Of a stretch of 57,098 nt of DNA, positions 24,251-33,752 are shown one piece after another; the stretch's first letter is position 1, and every line of letters starts with the position of its first letter. The notes beneath the pieces are model-generated. The model made no database searches. It was not told where the DNA came from and saw only the letters and a program-made list of their open reading frames with translations. The translations under genes were made by a program, and so were the position numbers. Source of the stretch: JAMIFN01 sp035906235. GTDB taxonomy: Bacteria; Pseudomonadota; Gammaproteobacteria; Burkholderiales; Burkholderiaceae_C. The stretch spans positions 1-57,098 of the forward strand of contig JAMIFN010000036.1 in assembly GCA_035906235.1 (NCBI GenBank), in the 5' to 3' direction.

Positions 24251-25297
24251 CTAGGTCCTTGGTGCGCACTGCCCCAAACGCTGACTCACCGCCACCAAAG
24301 CCTCGCGTTTAGCCAGCGCTGCGCCGCTGTCTATAGCCTGTCGCGCCAACTCTATACCCTCGGCGATGCTGCCCGCCACATCGGCAGCGTAAAGCGCTGC
24401 GCCGCTATTGAGTAAGACAATATCGCGGGCGGCACCAGGATGGCCTTGCAAGACCGATTGCATCATTTCGGCCGAGTCGCCTGCGTCCCCGACCTTCAGG
24501 CTGCGGCCTGAGTGCATGGCGATGCCAAAGTCTTCGGGGTGGATGTCGTATTCCGTCACCACCCCATCTCTTAATTCACCCACATAAGTGGCTGCGCCCA
24601 GGCTGATTTCATCCATGCCGTCGCGCCCCCACACCACCAGGGCGTGTTGCGCCCCCAAGCGTTGCAGCACGCGCACCAAAATACCCACCAAATCGGGGTG
24701 AAACACACCCAGCAAAATATTCGGTGCCCCAGCGGGGTTGGTCAGCGGCCCCAAGATGTTGAAGATGCTGCGGATGCCCAGTTCTTTGCGCACGGCGGCG
24801 ACATTCTTCATGGCGGGGTGGTGGTTAGGGGCAAACATAAAACCCATGCCAGTTTCTGCCAGGCATTGCGCGATTTGCGCAGGATTCAGTTCTAAATTCA
24901 CGCCCAAATGCGCCATCAGATCGGCGCTGCCGCATTTGCTGCTGACGGATCGCCCGCCATGTTTGCTGACTTTAGCGCCCGCCGCCGCCGCCACAAACAT
25001 GCAGGTGGTCGAGACATTGAAACTGTGCGCGCCATCGCCACCCGTGCCGACGATATCCAGCAAATGGGTCTTGTCAGCGATATCGACCTTGGTGGCAAAT
25101 TCGCGCATCACCTGGGCGGCGGCGGTGATTTCGCCCACGGTTTCTTTGCGCACGCGCAGGCCGGCAATGATGGCTGCGGTTAAGGTGGGGCTGACTTCGC
25201 CGCCCATGATCTGGCGCATCAGGGTCAGCATTTCATCGTGAAAAATCTCGCGGTTTTCGGTGATGCGTTGCAGGGCTAGTTGGGCGGTAAATTCCAT
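24251..25297 (-). CDS. trpD: Anthranilate phosphoribosyltransferase
   Basis: 348 residues from the ATG at 25297 (MEFTAQLALQRITENREIFH), as in the family. The open frame upstream of it is only the translated dispersed repeat and should not be counted. The PRPP-binding glycine loop DIVGTGGDGAHSFNVST and the Mg-binding block are present. The enzyme joins anthranilate and PRPP in tryptophan synthesis. It stands alone: trpE, trpG and trpC, its usual partners, are not adjacent, and trpC lies 12 kb away. No Shine-Dalgarno site is visible, because repeat copy 6 runs right up to the start codon. Confidence 0.96.
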   Translation of the reverse strand: MEFTAQLALQRITENREIFHDEMLTLMRQIMGGEVSPTLTAAIIAGLRVRKETVGEITAAAQVMREFATKVDIADKTHLLDIVGTGGDGAHSFNVSTTCMFVAAAAGAKVSKHGGRSVSSKCGSADLMAHLGVNLELNPAQIAQCLAETGMGFMFAPNHHPAMKNVAAVRKELGIRSIFNILGPLTNPAGAPNILLGVFHPDLVGILVRVLQRLGAQHALVVWGRDGMDEISLGAATYVGELRDGVVTEYDIHPEDFGIAMHSGRSLKVGDAGDSAEMMQSVLQGHPGAARDIVLLNSGAALYAADVAGSIAEGIELARQAIDSGAALAKREALVAVSQRLGQCAPRT

Positions 25298-25362
25298 GAT
25301 TTTTAAGGGTGTTTTGGGGGTTTTAGGCCGAAAAACCTGCCTGAGCAGCTCTCGTTTTTGAT
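25298..25362 (-). repeat. Dispersed AGGCAGG-family repeat, copy 6, abutting trpD
   Basis: On the minus strand it reads GAGCTGCTCAGGCAGG, TTTTTCGGCCTAAAA and then AAACACCCTTAAAAATC directly before the trpD ATG. The repeat therefore forms the immediate 5' untranslated region of trpD, in the same orientation as the gene. Confidence 0.87.
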
Positions 25363-25402
25363 GGTAAACCAAAGGACTCAATCGGCGAACATAGGGACAA
25401 GT

Positions 25403-26686
25403 TTAGTGCAGGCTGGGCAGCTGCTGCGCCAGCAGGCCAAGCCCCCACAAGAGCAGGCCTATCACGCCCCCCAACACCGTGCCATTGATGCGGATGCTTT
25501 GCAGTTGGCTGCCCACTTGCGCTTCGATTTGTTGCACCATTTGCGCACTATCCCATTGCCCTAGGGTGCGGCTGATATGGGTTTGCAAGAACGCGCCGAT
25601 ATCGGGTGCTAGGCTGAGTACGGCGTTTTCTAAACGGGCGTTCAAGCTGCTGCGCAGGCTGTCATCGGCCAGCAGCGCCTCGGCCAGCCAGCTGCCGGCC
25701 TGATCGAGCAGTTGGCGAATCTGGGAATGTTCGGCCTGCAAATCAGCTAATAGCCAGACACGCAGATCGCCCGCCATGCCTCGCACCAAGGTATGCAATT
25801 GCGGCTTGTGCGCCAAATCGCTTTGAAATTGCTGCAGGCGCTGCTGCCAGATGGGCCTGCTGGGGATTTCTGCCTGCAGGCGCTGCAGACTGGCCTGCAT
25901 TTCTAGGCGCACAAAATGGCCAGGGTCATTTTGGATATCGCTAAAAAAGTCTTGCAGCAATTTGCTCAGCAGGTCTGCGCCTTTTTTGCCCAGTTTTTCT
26001 GTGGGCAAGACCAGTTGCAGCTTGGGGTATTCGCGCTGCAGCCACTGCGCCAGATTTTCAGCAAAATGGCTGTGAATATGGGGCTGCGCCAAATAGGTAG
26101 CCAGATGGGTCAAGGTGTCGTTCAATAACTGTTGGTGGCGGCCTTGGCGCATCAAGCTGGCGAGCAAATTGGCCAGTGCGCCGCGCATATCGATTTGCGC
26201 AAAAGCACCCTGAACCCCTTGCAGCAGCAGGCGCTGGATGGGGGCGTCGTCCAGGCTTTGCACCAGCTTGCACAGGGCCAACTGCAGGTGTTGGCAAAAT
26301 TTTTCGCGCTGGACATCATCACGCAACCACAGGGCGGCAATGGCGGCCATATCGCGCTCTTGCAGCAGGCTGTGCAAAGCTGGTCGGTCAAAAAAGTGTT
26401 GGCGCACAAACTGCCCCAGATTGTCGGCAATGCGGCTTTGCTGGCGGCGCAAGATATCGGTTTCGCGGCTGATGTAGGGGATGGGGATGCGCCGAAACAA
26501 AGCCGATACCGCAAACCAATCAGCCAAGCCGCCCACCAGCGCGGCTTCGGCGCAGGCTCTGAGCGCGCCCTGCCACCAGCCTGCGGGCAAAAATAGCGAG
26601 ACTGCGAAAACACCAAAAGCCGCAGCCAGCCAACGATGGGCACGGCGCTTGGCCGCCAATAGGGTAACGCTGGGCTTGCTGGGCAT
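25403..26686 (-). CDS. DUF445 (YjiN-like) membrane protein
   Basis: 427 residues of the DUF445 family. The N-terminal part has a hydrophobic segment and the family motif EAALVGGLADWFAVSALFRR followed by IPIPYISRETDIL. A long, mostly helical middle follows (about 80-380). The end has a hydrophobic anchor (about 405-425, GTVLGGVIGLLLWGLGLLAQ). Function is unknown in this family. It lies between trpD and amgK, all on the minus strand, but with repeat copies on both sides, so a shared operon is not implied. Confidence 0.85.
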   Translation of the reverse strand: MPSKPSVTLLAAKRRAHRWLAAAFGVFAVSLFLPAGWWQGALRACAEAALVGGLADWFAVSALFRRIPIPYISRETDILRRQQSRIADNLGQFVRQHFFDRPALHSLLQERDMAAIAALWLRDDVQREKFCQHLQLALCKLVQSLDDAPIQRLLLQGVQGAFAQIDMRGALANLLASLMRQGRHQQLLNDTLTHLATYLAQPHIHSHFAENLAQWLQREYPKLQLVLPTEKLGKKGADLLSKLLQDFFSDIQNDPGHFVRLEMQASLQRLQAEIPSRPIWQQRLQQFQSDLAHKPQLHTLVRGMAGDLRVWLLADLQAEHSQIRQLLDQAGSWLAEALLADDSLRSSLNARLENAVLSLAPDIGAFLQTHISRTLGQWDSAQMVQQIEAQVGSQLQSIRINGTVLGGVIGLLLWGLGLLAQQLPSLH

Positions 26687-26720
26687 AAAACGGGGGGCTA
26701 AAGCCTTTCCAGATACTATG

Positions 26721-26785
26721 AATATGATAGCTAGATTGGCAGGTTTCTCGGGCTAAAATCCATAAAAGGCACTTAAAAACACGCG
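26721..26785 (+). repeat. Dispersed AGGCAGG-family repeat, diverged copy 7
   Basis: A decayed copy reading GATAGCTAGATTGGCAGG, TTTCTCGGGCTAAAA and then an A-rich tail with TTAAAAACACG. It lies between amgK and the DUF445 gene, where the amgK partner murU would be expected. The rest of 26687-26890 is A/T-rich and shows no gene. Confidence 0.6.
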
Positions 26786-26890
26786 ATTGACCCTGTTTAA
26801 TGGCTTATTGTTCCACTGGTGGGTTAATCAAAGCTTTTTTTTAAAATTCACCTTGATTGTCCCAAAAATCACAAGTATAAAAGCGGGGCT

Positions 26891-27994
26891 TCACACCCGC
26901 CCAAAGGCGTAGGCGTTTTGTTCGGCAATGCCTTCTATCTGCTCGACCAAGCGCAGCAGGGGTTTGAGTTCGATATAGCGGCTGCAGGTGTGGCGGATGT
27001 AGGCGATAAAGCGCGGCGCATCGGCCAGGTATTTGGCCTTGCCGTCGCGCAGGGTCAGGCGGGCGAAAATGCCAGCGACTTTTAAATGGCGCTGCAGCCC
27101 CATCCATTCCACCGCACGCCAAAATTCGCCAAAGTCTTCAGATACGGGCAGACCCGCAGCGCGCGCCGTTTGCCAATAGCGCACCGTCACATCCAGCACA
27201 AAATCCTCGGGCCAGCTGATAAAGGCATCGCGCATCAGGCTGGCGATGTCATAGGTGATGGGGCCGTACACCGCGTCTTGAAAATCCAACACGCCCAAGG
27301 GCGCACCCGCTTGCACGGGCAGCATCAAATTGCGCGGCATAAAGTCGCGGTGCACAAAAACGGCAGGCGCTTTTAAGACCTCCGCCACGATGCGCTCAAA
27401 GGCCGTTGCTAAGGTGGCCTGCTGCTTGTCGTCCAAGCTCTGCCCCTTGTGCTGGGCGATATACCAATCGGGGAAGAGCTGCAGCTCGCGCCGCAGCAGC
27501 GCTTCGTCATAGGGGGGCAGGGCGGCGGCAGCTTGTGCGGCGCTGTGCGCGGCCAGTTGCAATTTCACCAGCGCGTCTATGGCTTGCTGAAACAGGGGCA
27601 GGGCGGCTTCGGGCTGCTCGGGGTTCAGCGCCGTCATCATGGTGTCTGCGCCCAAATCGCTGAGCAACATAAAGCCCTGGGCCTCGTCCCAAGCCAAAAT
27701 TTCAGGCACGGCCAGGCCTGCTGCGCCGAACAATTGGGCAATGCGCACAAAGGGTTCGGAGTTTTCTTTCTCGGGTGGCGCATCCATGATGATGCGGCTG
27801 GCGCCCGCCGCTGTGTCTATGCGCAAATAGCGCCGAAACGAGGCATCGGCCGAGGCGATGCGCAGCGTGGCGGGCAACAAGGCTTGGGTGGGCGCAGTGG
27901 CTGCCAGCCAATGGGCAAAAGCCGCTTGACGCTGGGCATCGTCCCAAATCACAGGGGTGGCGGTTTGGGCTAAGGGTGGAGAGGCTAGGCTCAT
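26891..27994 (-). CDS. amgK: N-acetylmuramate/N-acetylglucosamine kinase (AmgK-type)
   Basis: 367 residues from the ATG at 27994 (MSLASPPLAQTATPVIWDD). The longer open frame would overlap lptD and is rejected. It has the aminoglycoside-phosphotransferase kinase fold: catalytic loop VFVHRDFMPRNLM and metal-binding LDFQDAVYGPITYDIASLMR. AmgK puts a phosphate on C1 of MurNAc, feeding the anabolic peptidoglycan-recycling shortcut that bypasses MurA and its inhibitor fosfomycin. Divergence from lptD-surA matches the arrangement in Pseudomonas and many betaproteobacteria. The uridylyltransferase murU, which normally follows, is absent. The name rests on family pattern and synteny. Confidence 0.85.
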   Translation of the reverse strand: MSLASPPLAQTATPVIWDDAQRQAAFAHWLAATAPTQALLPATLRIASADASFRRYLRIDTAAGASRIIMDAPPEKENSEPFVRIAQLFGAAGLAVPEILAWDEAQGFMLLSDLGADTMMTALNPEQPEAALPLFQQAIDALVKLQLAAHSAAQAAAALPPYDEALLRRELQLFPDWYIAQHKGQSLDDKQQATLATAFERIVAEVLKAPAVFVHRDFMPRNLMLPVQAGAPLGVLDFQDAVYGPITYDIASLMRDAFISWPEDFVLDVTVRYWQTARAAGLPVSEDFGEFWRAVEWMGLQRHLKVAGIFARLTLRDGKAKYLADAPRFIAYIRHTCSRYIELKPLLRLVEQIEGIAEQNAYAFGRV

Positions 27995-28103
27995 GGATAA
28001 TGTGCGGTGAAATAAAAAGACGGGGGAGGGTGCGGAGGTGGATGCAAACCCCATGGCGCTCATGCTGCCCTTGTCCCATAGCCCGAGTTTAACGATCTGC
28101 ACC

Positions 28104-30581
28104 ATGCCTTTAGAGCCAGCCATTCTTTCGCGCCGCATTTTGCGTCCCAGCCCAGCAGCTTGGGCCGCATTTTTGTTGTGCGCATCCTGGGCGGGCTATG
28201 CGCAAACCCTAGACGCGACCGCCGCAATTGTGACAGCCAATGCGGCTGACGAAGGGGTGCAACTGCAAATGGATGTGGGGAGCATGGGGCGCCAGCATGG
28301 CAGCGCGCCGCAAGGTACCGCGCCCGCGTCCATGGTTCACCTAGAAGCCGATAGCCTAGAAGGTGCCGTGGGGGAGAATGTGGTGCTTTCTGGCAGCGCC
28401 CAATTGCGCAGCAGCAGCGCTATTGTCAAGGCCGATGCGCTGGAGTTTCGCCAAGCCGAAAACCGCGCCCTGGCACGCGGCCATGTGCGCATTTTTAAAG
28501 ACGGCAATGTGTTTGCAGGCGACGAGGTCAATATCGACCCCGACACCATGCAAGGCTATATGACCCAGCCCAGCTACCAATTTGCGCGCAGCAATGGCGG
28601 CGGGCGCGCCGAGCGCATCGACTTTAAAAACAAAAACGAAGCCACCGTTACCCAGGCCAACTACACCACCTGCGTTTGCAGCAAAGAGGGGGCTGCAGAT
28701 GTTGCTGCTGGCAGCAGCTCATGCACCGACAGCGGCAAACCCGCCTGGGAGCTGCGCGCCGACAAGGTGTCGTTTGACAATCTGGCCGAAACGGGCGATG
28801 CCACCAATGTGCAGCTGCGCTTTATGGATGTGCCGATTTTGGCGGCACCGGCGCTGAGCTTTCCGCTGACTGATAAGCGGAAAAGCGGCCTTCTACCTCC
28901 CTCCATCGCGCTCGACAGTGCCAGCGGTTTTGAATACACCCAACCGATTTATTGGAATGCCGCGCCCAACTGGGATGCGACTTTTTCGCCCAGCCTCAAA
29001 ACTAAACGCGGCCTGGCCTTGGGACAGGAATACCGCTATCTAGGCAGCCATGAGCAAGGGCTACTGCGCGCCTCCATCATGCCTAGCGACAGATTGCGCC
29101 ATCGGGATCGCTGGGGAGTGTCTGGTGATTACCAACAAGACCTAAGCCCCTGGCTACAAAGAGGCCCGCGTGAGCGTTTGCAGTGGCGCTTGACCCTCAA
29201 CCGCGTCAGCGACGGCAATTACTGGCGCGACTTCAGCGATGTTGCTGCGTTAGAGCAGCGCATGCTGCCCACCGATGCGCAGCTCGATTGGACGGGAGAT
29301 GGTTTTTATGCCAAATTGCGTAGCCTAAAGTGGCAGACCCAGCAAGTGCCCGAATCCATCATCGTGCCGCCTTACGATCGCCTGCCCTCGCTCACAGCAG
29401 GCTGGGCTGGCGGCGGCGTGCACGGCTTTAATTACCGCGTCGAGTTCAACCACACCAAGTTTGAAGCCGACCCCGCGCTCACGGGTCAACCCAATGCCAA
29501 ACGCGCCGTGGGCAAGGCGGAGGTCTCTTACGCCCTGCGTCAGCCGGGTTGGTTTATTGAGCCCAAAGCGCGCTTCCAGTGGCGGGATTACCAATTTGAT
29601 ACGCCCTTGGCCAACGGTCAACGCCATCGCAGCTTAAGTGTGCCTACGCTTAGTCTGGATGCGGGTTTGATTTTTGAACGCCAGACCCAGTTTTTTGGCC
29701 GCAATTTTGTCCAAACCTTGGAACCCCGCGCCTTCTACACCTACACCCCCTGGCGCGAGCAAAACGATTTGCCCAATTACGACAGTGGGCAAAACGATTT
29801 CAACTTCACCAGCATCTACAGCGACAACGCTTTCAACGGCGCTGACCGCGTGGCCAATAACAATCTGCTGACCTTGGGCGTGCAATCGCGCCTGATCAAT
29901 CCGCGTGACGGCGCCGAGCTGCTGCGCCTGGCCTATGCCCAGCGCCTGCGCTACGCCGACCAACGCATCGTGCTGCCTGGCGGCACACCCGACACCGCGC
30001 GTTTTTCCGACATGTTGTTTGGCGCCCAGGTGCAAATCGACCCTCGTTGGAGTGCTAACGGTATCGTGCAATACAACCCCAAAATCAGCCGATCTGAACG
30101 CAGCACCTTGGGGCTACGCTACCACCCTGGCCCCTACCGCACGGTGTCGGCAGCCTATCGCTACCAACGCGGGCAGAGCGAGTTGCTGGATCTCGGGTGG
30201 CAATGGCCGCTGGGTTCTGGTACAGCGGTCAATTTGGGAGGCAATGCTGCCCCTTTGGCGCGTGGCCAAGGTTTGGGTGCCCAGCGCTGGTACGCCGTCG
30301 GGCGGGTGAACTACAGCCTGCCAGAAAACAAAATCATCGATGCCTTGGCTGGGCTGGAATACGATGGCGGCTGCTGGATTGGGCGCATCGCGCTAGAGCG
30401 TCGGTCCAACACCGCCAGCCAATCAGCCAAACGCATTCTGTTTCAGTTAGAGTTCGTGGGCTTTTCCAAAATCGGTGCCAGCCCTCTTAAAACCCTGCAA
30501 GAAAATGTGCCCCGCTACCAATTGCTGCGGGAGTACGATGGCACGCAGCCGCGTCCCAAACTGCAGTTTGATACCGAATAA
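28104..30581 (+). CDS. lptD: LPS-assembly protein LptD
   Basis: 825 residues from the ATG at 28104 (MPLEPAILSRRILRPSPAAW), which gives a signal peptide ending near WAGYAQ. An OstA-like jellyroll domain follows (LEADSLEGAVGENVVLSGSA to about 260), then the large C-terminal beta-barrel. LptD with LptE inserts lipopolysaccharide into the outer leaflet of the outer membrane. Cysteines are found in YTTCVCSKEG and SSSCTDSG, with one near the end in YDGGCWIGRIALE; correct disulfides matter in E. coli LptD, although the pattern here differs. It is followed by surA with about 5-50 bp between, depending on the surA start. amgK is divergent, 109 bp away. Confidence 0.96.
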   Translation: MPLEPAILSRRILRPSPAAWAAFLLCASWAGYAQTLDATAAIVTANAADEGVQLQMDVGSMGRQHGSAPQGTAPASMVHLEADSLEGAVGENVVLSGSAQLRSSSAIVKADALEFRQAENRALARGHVRIFKDGNVFAGDEVNIDPDTMQGYMTQPSYQFARSNGGGRAERIDFKNKNEATVTQANYTTCVCSKEGAADVAAGSSSCTDSGKPAWELRADKVSFDNLAETGDATNVQLRFMDVPILAAPALSFPLTDKRKSGLLPPSIALDSASGFEYTQPIYWNAAPNWDATFSPSLKTKRGLALGQEYRYLGSHEQGLLRASIMPSDRLRHRDRWGVSGDYQQDLSPWLQRGPRERLQWRLTLNRVSDGNYWRDFSDVAALEQRMLPTDAQLDWTGDGFYAKLRSLKWQTQQVPESIIVPPYDRLPSLTAGWAGGGVHGFNYRVEFNHTKFEADPALTGQPNAKRAVGKAEVSYALRQPGWFIEPKARFQWRDYQFDTPLANGQRHRSLSVPTLSLDAGLIFERQTQFFGRNFVQTLEPRAFYTYTPWREQNDLPNYDSGQNDFNFTSIYSDNAFNGADRVANNNLLTLGVQSRLINPRDGAELLRLAYAQRLRYADQRIVLPGGTPDTARFSDMLFGAQVQIDPRWSANGIVQYNPKISRSERSTLGLRYHPGPYRTVSAAYRYQRGQSELLDLGWQWPLGSGTAVNLGGNAAPLARGQGLGAQRWYAVGRVNYSLPENKIIDALAGLEYDGGCWIGRIALERRSNTASQSAKRILFQLEFVGFSKIGASPLKTLQENVPRYQLLREYDGTQPRPKLQFDTE

Positions 30582-30631
30582 CGCCAATGAATACCGCTAA
30601 TAGCCTAGGAAAATCCATCATGGGAGTCTGG

Positions 30632-32047
30632 ATGAAATACCCTTACCGTTGGGGCGCTGGTTTGGCTTTAAGCCTGATCCTTAGCCCAGCCTTTGCCGCT
30701 AAAGCGGCAGCCACCCCTCAGGCCAAAGCCGCTAACGCCCCATCGGCCTCTAGCAAAGCGCAAACGGGGCTACACAGCAGCCTTTCTTTAGCTAGCTATC
30801 AGGCGCGCGATCCCCATAAGCAAAAAGCCAGTGACTGGATCATCGCCCTGGTCAATAGCGAACCCATCACCTACCAAGAAATGCAAGCCCGGGTGATACG
30901 CATTGAATTGCAACTGCAACGCGCGGGACAGGCACTGCCTGAGCGTGATGAGCTGGAAAAACAGCTCCTGCAAAAAATGATCGACGATCGCGCCCAGGTG
31001 CAAGAGGCCAAAGCCATGGGCTTGCGCATCGACGAGGCCAGTGTGCAATCGGCGCTGCAAAACATGGCCGCGCAAAGCCAACTTACCGACACGCAGCTGC
31101 TAGAAAAATTGCGTGCAGATGGCGTGTCGTTGGCACAGTTGCGCAACGATTTGCGGGATGAGTTGCTGCTGGACAAAATCCATGAATACCAAATCAGCCA
31201 AGTCAAAGTAGCCGATAGCGACCTAGACGCCTTTATCGCCGCGCAAAAACAAACGACTGACGAACCGGATAACGAAAACATCAACCTCGCACAGTTGCTG
31301 ATTGCCGTGCCTGAGGGCGCTAACGAGGCCAAAGTGGCCGAGTTGCGCAAAAAAGCCGAGGATCTGGCCCAGCGTGCGCAGCACGAGGACTTTGCGGTTT
31401 TGGTCAAATACTCCAATGCCCAAAAGGCCAATGCTGGTGCTATGGGCTTGCGTCCTGTCAGCGAGTACCCCGATGTGTTCGCCAAGGCGGCAGCTCAGCT
31501 CAAACCCGGGCAGGCGTCTAGCCCTATTCGCTCCGAAGCGGGGTTCCACATCCTCAAACTGCTGCAACGCACCAACCCATCGACCGCCAACACCGTCGTG
31601 CAAACTCTGGTGCGCCACATCATCATCAAATCCGGCGCCAGCGAAAGCGACGAGCAAGTACTGGCGCAAATGCGCAACATCAAACGCGACATCCAAAGCG
31701 GCAAAATCGGCTTTGAAGAAGCTGCGCGCAAATACTCGCAAGACGGCTCTGCCCTCAAAGGCGGTAGCCTAGGCTGGTCTGAACCTGGGCAGTTTGTTCC
31801 CGAATTTGAAAGCGCCATGAACCGCCTGCCAGCCGGTCAGGTGTCCGATCCTATTGTCAGCCGTTTTGGTGTCCACCTGATTCAGGTGCAAAACCGTGAG
31901 CGTGTGCGCGTGGATCCTCAGCAGCAACGCGATCTGGCACGCCGCGCCCTGCAGCAAGAAAAGGGCGAAGAAAACTACCGCAACTGGGCCGAGGGCGTGC
32001 GCACCCGCGCCTATATTGAAATGCGCCAAGCGCCAGAAAACGGGTAA
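30632..32047 (+). CDS. surA: Periplasmic chaperone and peptidyl-prolyl isomerase SurA
   Basis: 471 residues from the ATG at 30632 (MKYPYRWGAGLALSLILSPA), preceded by a GGGAG ribosome-binding site and giving a clean signal peptide. An ATG at 30587, right after lptD, would add 15 residues. The mature protein has the N-terminal chaperone domain (VNSEPITYQEMQARVIRIEL) and two parvulin domains, the second with GGSLGWSEPGQFVPEFESAM. SurA escorts outer-membrane proteins, LptD among them, to the Bam complex. A low-complexity Ala/Lys-rich linker follows the signal. pdxA and ksgA, which follow surA in many bacteria, are not present. Confidence 0.94.
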   Translation: MKYPYRWGAGLALSLILSPAFAAKAAATPQAKAANAPSASSKAQTGLHSSLSLASYQARDPHKQKASDWIIALVNSEPITYQEMQARVIRIELQLQRAGQALPERDELEKQLLQKMIDDRAQVQEAKAMGLRIDEASVQSALQNMAAQSQLTDTQLLEKLRADGVSLAQLRNDLRDELLLDKIHEYQISQVKVADSDLDAFIAAQKQTTDEPDNENINLAQLLIAVPEGANEAKVAELRKKAEDLAQRAQHEDFAVLVKYSNAQKANAGAMGLRPVSEYPDVFAKAAAQLKPGQASSPIRSEAGFHILKLLQRTNPSTANTVVQTLVRHIIIKSGASESDEQVLAQMRNIKRDIQSGKIGFEEAARKYSQDGSALKGGSLGWSEPGQFVPEFESAMNRLPAGQVSDPIVSRFGVHLIQVQNRERVRVDPQQQRDLARRALQQEKGEENYRNWAEGVRTRAYIEMRQAPENG

Positions 32048-32120
32048 GCCATGTCTAGCAGAAACGGTTACATGGTCATTTTTGCCCTTGGCGACGATTT
32101 CTCGACGCCGCCCATTACCT

Positions 32121-32180
32121 CAAAAATCATAGCTACTCAGGCAGGCTTTCTGGCCTGAAACGCTAAAAACACGCCAAAAC
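32121..32180 (+). repeat. Dispersed AGGCAGG-family repeat, copy 8
   Basis: Reads TCATAGCTACTCAGGCAGG, CTTTCTGGCCTGAAA and then CTAAAAACACGCC, between surA and birA. Despite changes in the loop, the CAGGC and GCCTG arms still pair, which suggests selection on, or mobility of, a hairpin form. Confidence 0.8.
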
Positions 32181-32187
32181 CCTTAGT

Positions 32188-33060
32188 ATGCTGCCCTGGT
32201 CTCAAGCGCTAGAACGCGATGCCTACGCCCTGGGCGGGCAGCGCTTTGCGCAGCTGCGTGCCGAGCGCGTGGCCAGCATCGACTCCACCAACAGCGCCCT
32301 GCTACGCCAAGCGCAAGCGGGCGACACCGCGCCGCAAATTTTGTGGGCAGATAGCCAAACCGCAGGCCGTGGCCGCATGGGGCGGGTGTGGCAGGACGCC
32401 CAGGCGCAAGCGGGGGGTGACAACAGTGCAGCAGCAACACCGCGCCGCAGCCTGAGCTTTTCCATCGGCCTGACCTTGGCGCCACCAGACTGGTCGGGTC
32501 TGTCCCTGGTTGTTGGCCTGGCCGCCGCGCAGGTTTTGGGCACGGGCATAGGGCTGAAGTGGCCGAATGATTTATGCCTGCGTCAGGCCGCTGGCGGCTA
32601 TGCCAAATTGGGCGGCATCTTGCTTGAAACGCAAGCCCTGCCCTCGCTGCAAACAGGCACCGAGCGCTGGCTGGTTATCGGCTTGGGTTTGAATCTGCAA
32701 GGCGTGCCCGCTGCGGCCGATTTGCGCGCCCCGGCTGTGGATTTGGTGACGGCCTTGCCTGGGGCGCAGGCGGCAGATTTTTTGGCCGATGTCCCCGCCT
32801 TGTGCAGCCGTTTGGTGCTGGCGATTTTGCAAGCCGTACTGCGTTTTGAAGCGCGGGGTTTTGCCCCTTTCGCGGCAGATTTTGCCGCGCGCGATGTGCT
32901 GCTGGGGCATAGCGTGACCACGCACAGCGACGGCCAGCCCGCCTTGCAAGGGCAGGCCTTGGGGGTGGCGGCAGATGGCAGCTACCAGCTGCGCCTGGCC
33001 GATGGCCGCGTACACGGCATCCACAGTGCCGAAATTTCTTTACGCCCCGCTGGGGCCTAG
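32188..33060 (+). CDS. birA: Biotin-[acetyl-CoA-carboxylase] ligase
   Basis: 290 residues, a class I biotin protein ligase without the N-terminal DNA-binding domain, so it should biotinylate AccB but not repress bio genes. The biotin and ATP-binding region has WADSQTAGRGRMGRVW (the GRGRxGR loop), GLKWPNDLCL and KLGGILLETQ. The C-terminal SH3-like part ends DGRVHGIHSAEISLR. In relatives a type III pantothenate kinase gene (coaX) often follows; here a small anchored protein follows at 20 bp. No Shine-Dalgarno site is evident; a repeat lies immediately upstream. Confidence 0.94.
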   Translation: MLPWSQALERDAYALGGQRFAQLRAERVASIDSTNSALLRQAQAGDTAPQILWADSQTAGRGRMGRVWQDAQAQAGGDNSAAATPRRSLSFSIGLTLAPPDWSGLSLVVGLAAAQVLGTGIGLKWPNDLCLRQAAGGYAKLGGILLETQALPSLQTGTERWLVIGLGLNLQGVPAAADLRAPAVDLVTALPGAQAADFLADVPALCSRLVLAILQAVLRFEARGFAPFAADFAARDVLLGHSVTTHSDGQPALQGQALGVAADGSYQLRLADGRVHGIHSAEISLRPAGA

Positions 33061-33080
33061 TTTGTTTGAGTTTGGGTTTT

Positions 33081-33731
33081 ATGAAACTGCGTTTGTTGGT
33101 GTTTTTTTTGCTGGTGGCTAATGCGCTGTATGCGCTGTGGGGTCAGGGCTATTTGGCTTGGTGGGGCTTGGTCCCCAAGGCGGTGCACGAGCAGGAATAC
33201 CTCAAAACCCAGGTCCGCCCCGAAACCCTGCAACTGCGCCAAGACCAAAAGCAGCGCCAACAAGCGCAGCGAGACAATCCGACGCAATGCCTGATTTCCC
33301 CCTTGCTGAATGCGCAAACCGCGCAAACCCTCGAAGCCTTGGCCACCCAAACTTTGTCCGAGGATAGCTGGCAAAGCCTGCCCATCAACACCCCCGGGCA
33401 GTGGATGATTTACATGGGGCGCTATCCCAACGAGGCTGTGCTGGTCAAAAAACGACAAGAGCTAGAACGCCTGCGCATCGGCAATATCGAGGCCGCACCG
33501 CCCGACTACCAGCCCGGCCTCTCCTTGGGGTATTTTGACAACCCCGCGCTAGCACAAACCACGCTGGCGCAACTACAAACACGGGGGGCACGCAGCGCGC
33601 AAATCATCACCCTCAAACCTGCGGTAGAAGGCGTGTACATCCGCATCGACCAAGCCACCGAAGCCATGCGCGTGCAACTGGCCAAAATGCGCCCCGCGCT
33701 GCAGGGGCAAGAATTCACCCCTTGCCCCTAA
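33081..33731 (+). CDS. Membrane-anchored SPOR-like protein, function unknown
   Basis: 216 residues from the ATG at 33081 (MKLRLLVFFLLVANALYALW); a TTG at 33066 is a weaker option. One N-terminal span is followed by a periplasmic part. Its C-terminal half (GQWMIYMGRYPNEAVLVKKR, then LSLGYFDNPALAQTTLAQLQ) has the repeated beta-alpha pattern of SPOR-type domains, which bind denuded glycan strands at the division site. Similar proteins follow birA or coaX in Comamonadaceae, as I recall. The assignment to SPOR is by pattern only. Its middle is rich in Gln and Arg (QLRQDQKQRQQAQR). Confidence 0.7.
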   Translation: MKLRLLVFFLLVANALYALWGQGYLAWWGLVPKAVHEQEYLKTQVRPETLQLRQDQKQRQQAQRDNPTQCLISPLLNAQTAQTLEALATQTLSEDSWQSLPINTPGQWMIYMGRYPNEAVLVKKRQELERLRIGNIEAAPPDYQPGLSLGYFDNPALAQTTLAQLQTRGARSAQIITLKPAVEGVYIRIDQATEAMRVQLAKMRPALQGQEFTPCP

Positions 33732-33752
33732 AGGCGCTGATAAAGGTGGCGT

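Noticed and set aside
25298..25381. N-terminal extension of trpD (begins MSPLVYHQKRELL)
   Set aside because: It is the translated dispersed repeat; the family start lies at 25297. The same holds for the upstream part of the ubiG frame (41432-41539).
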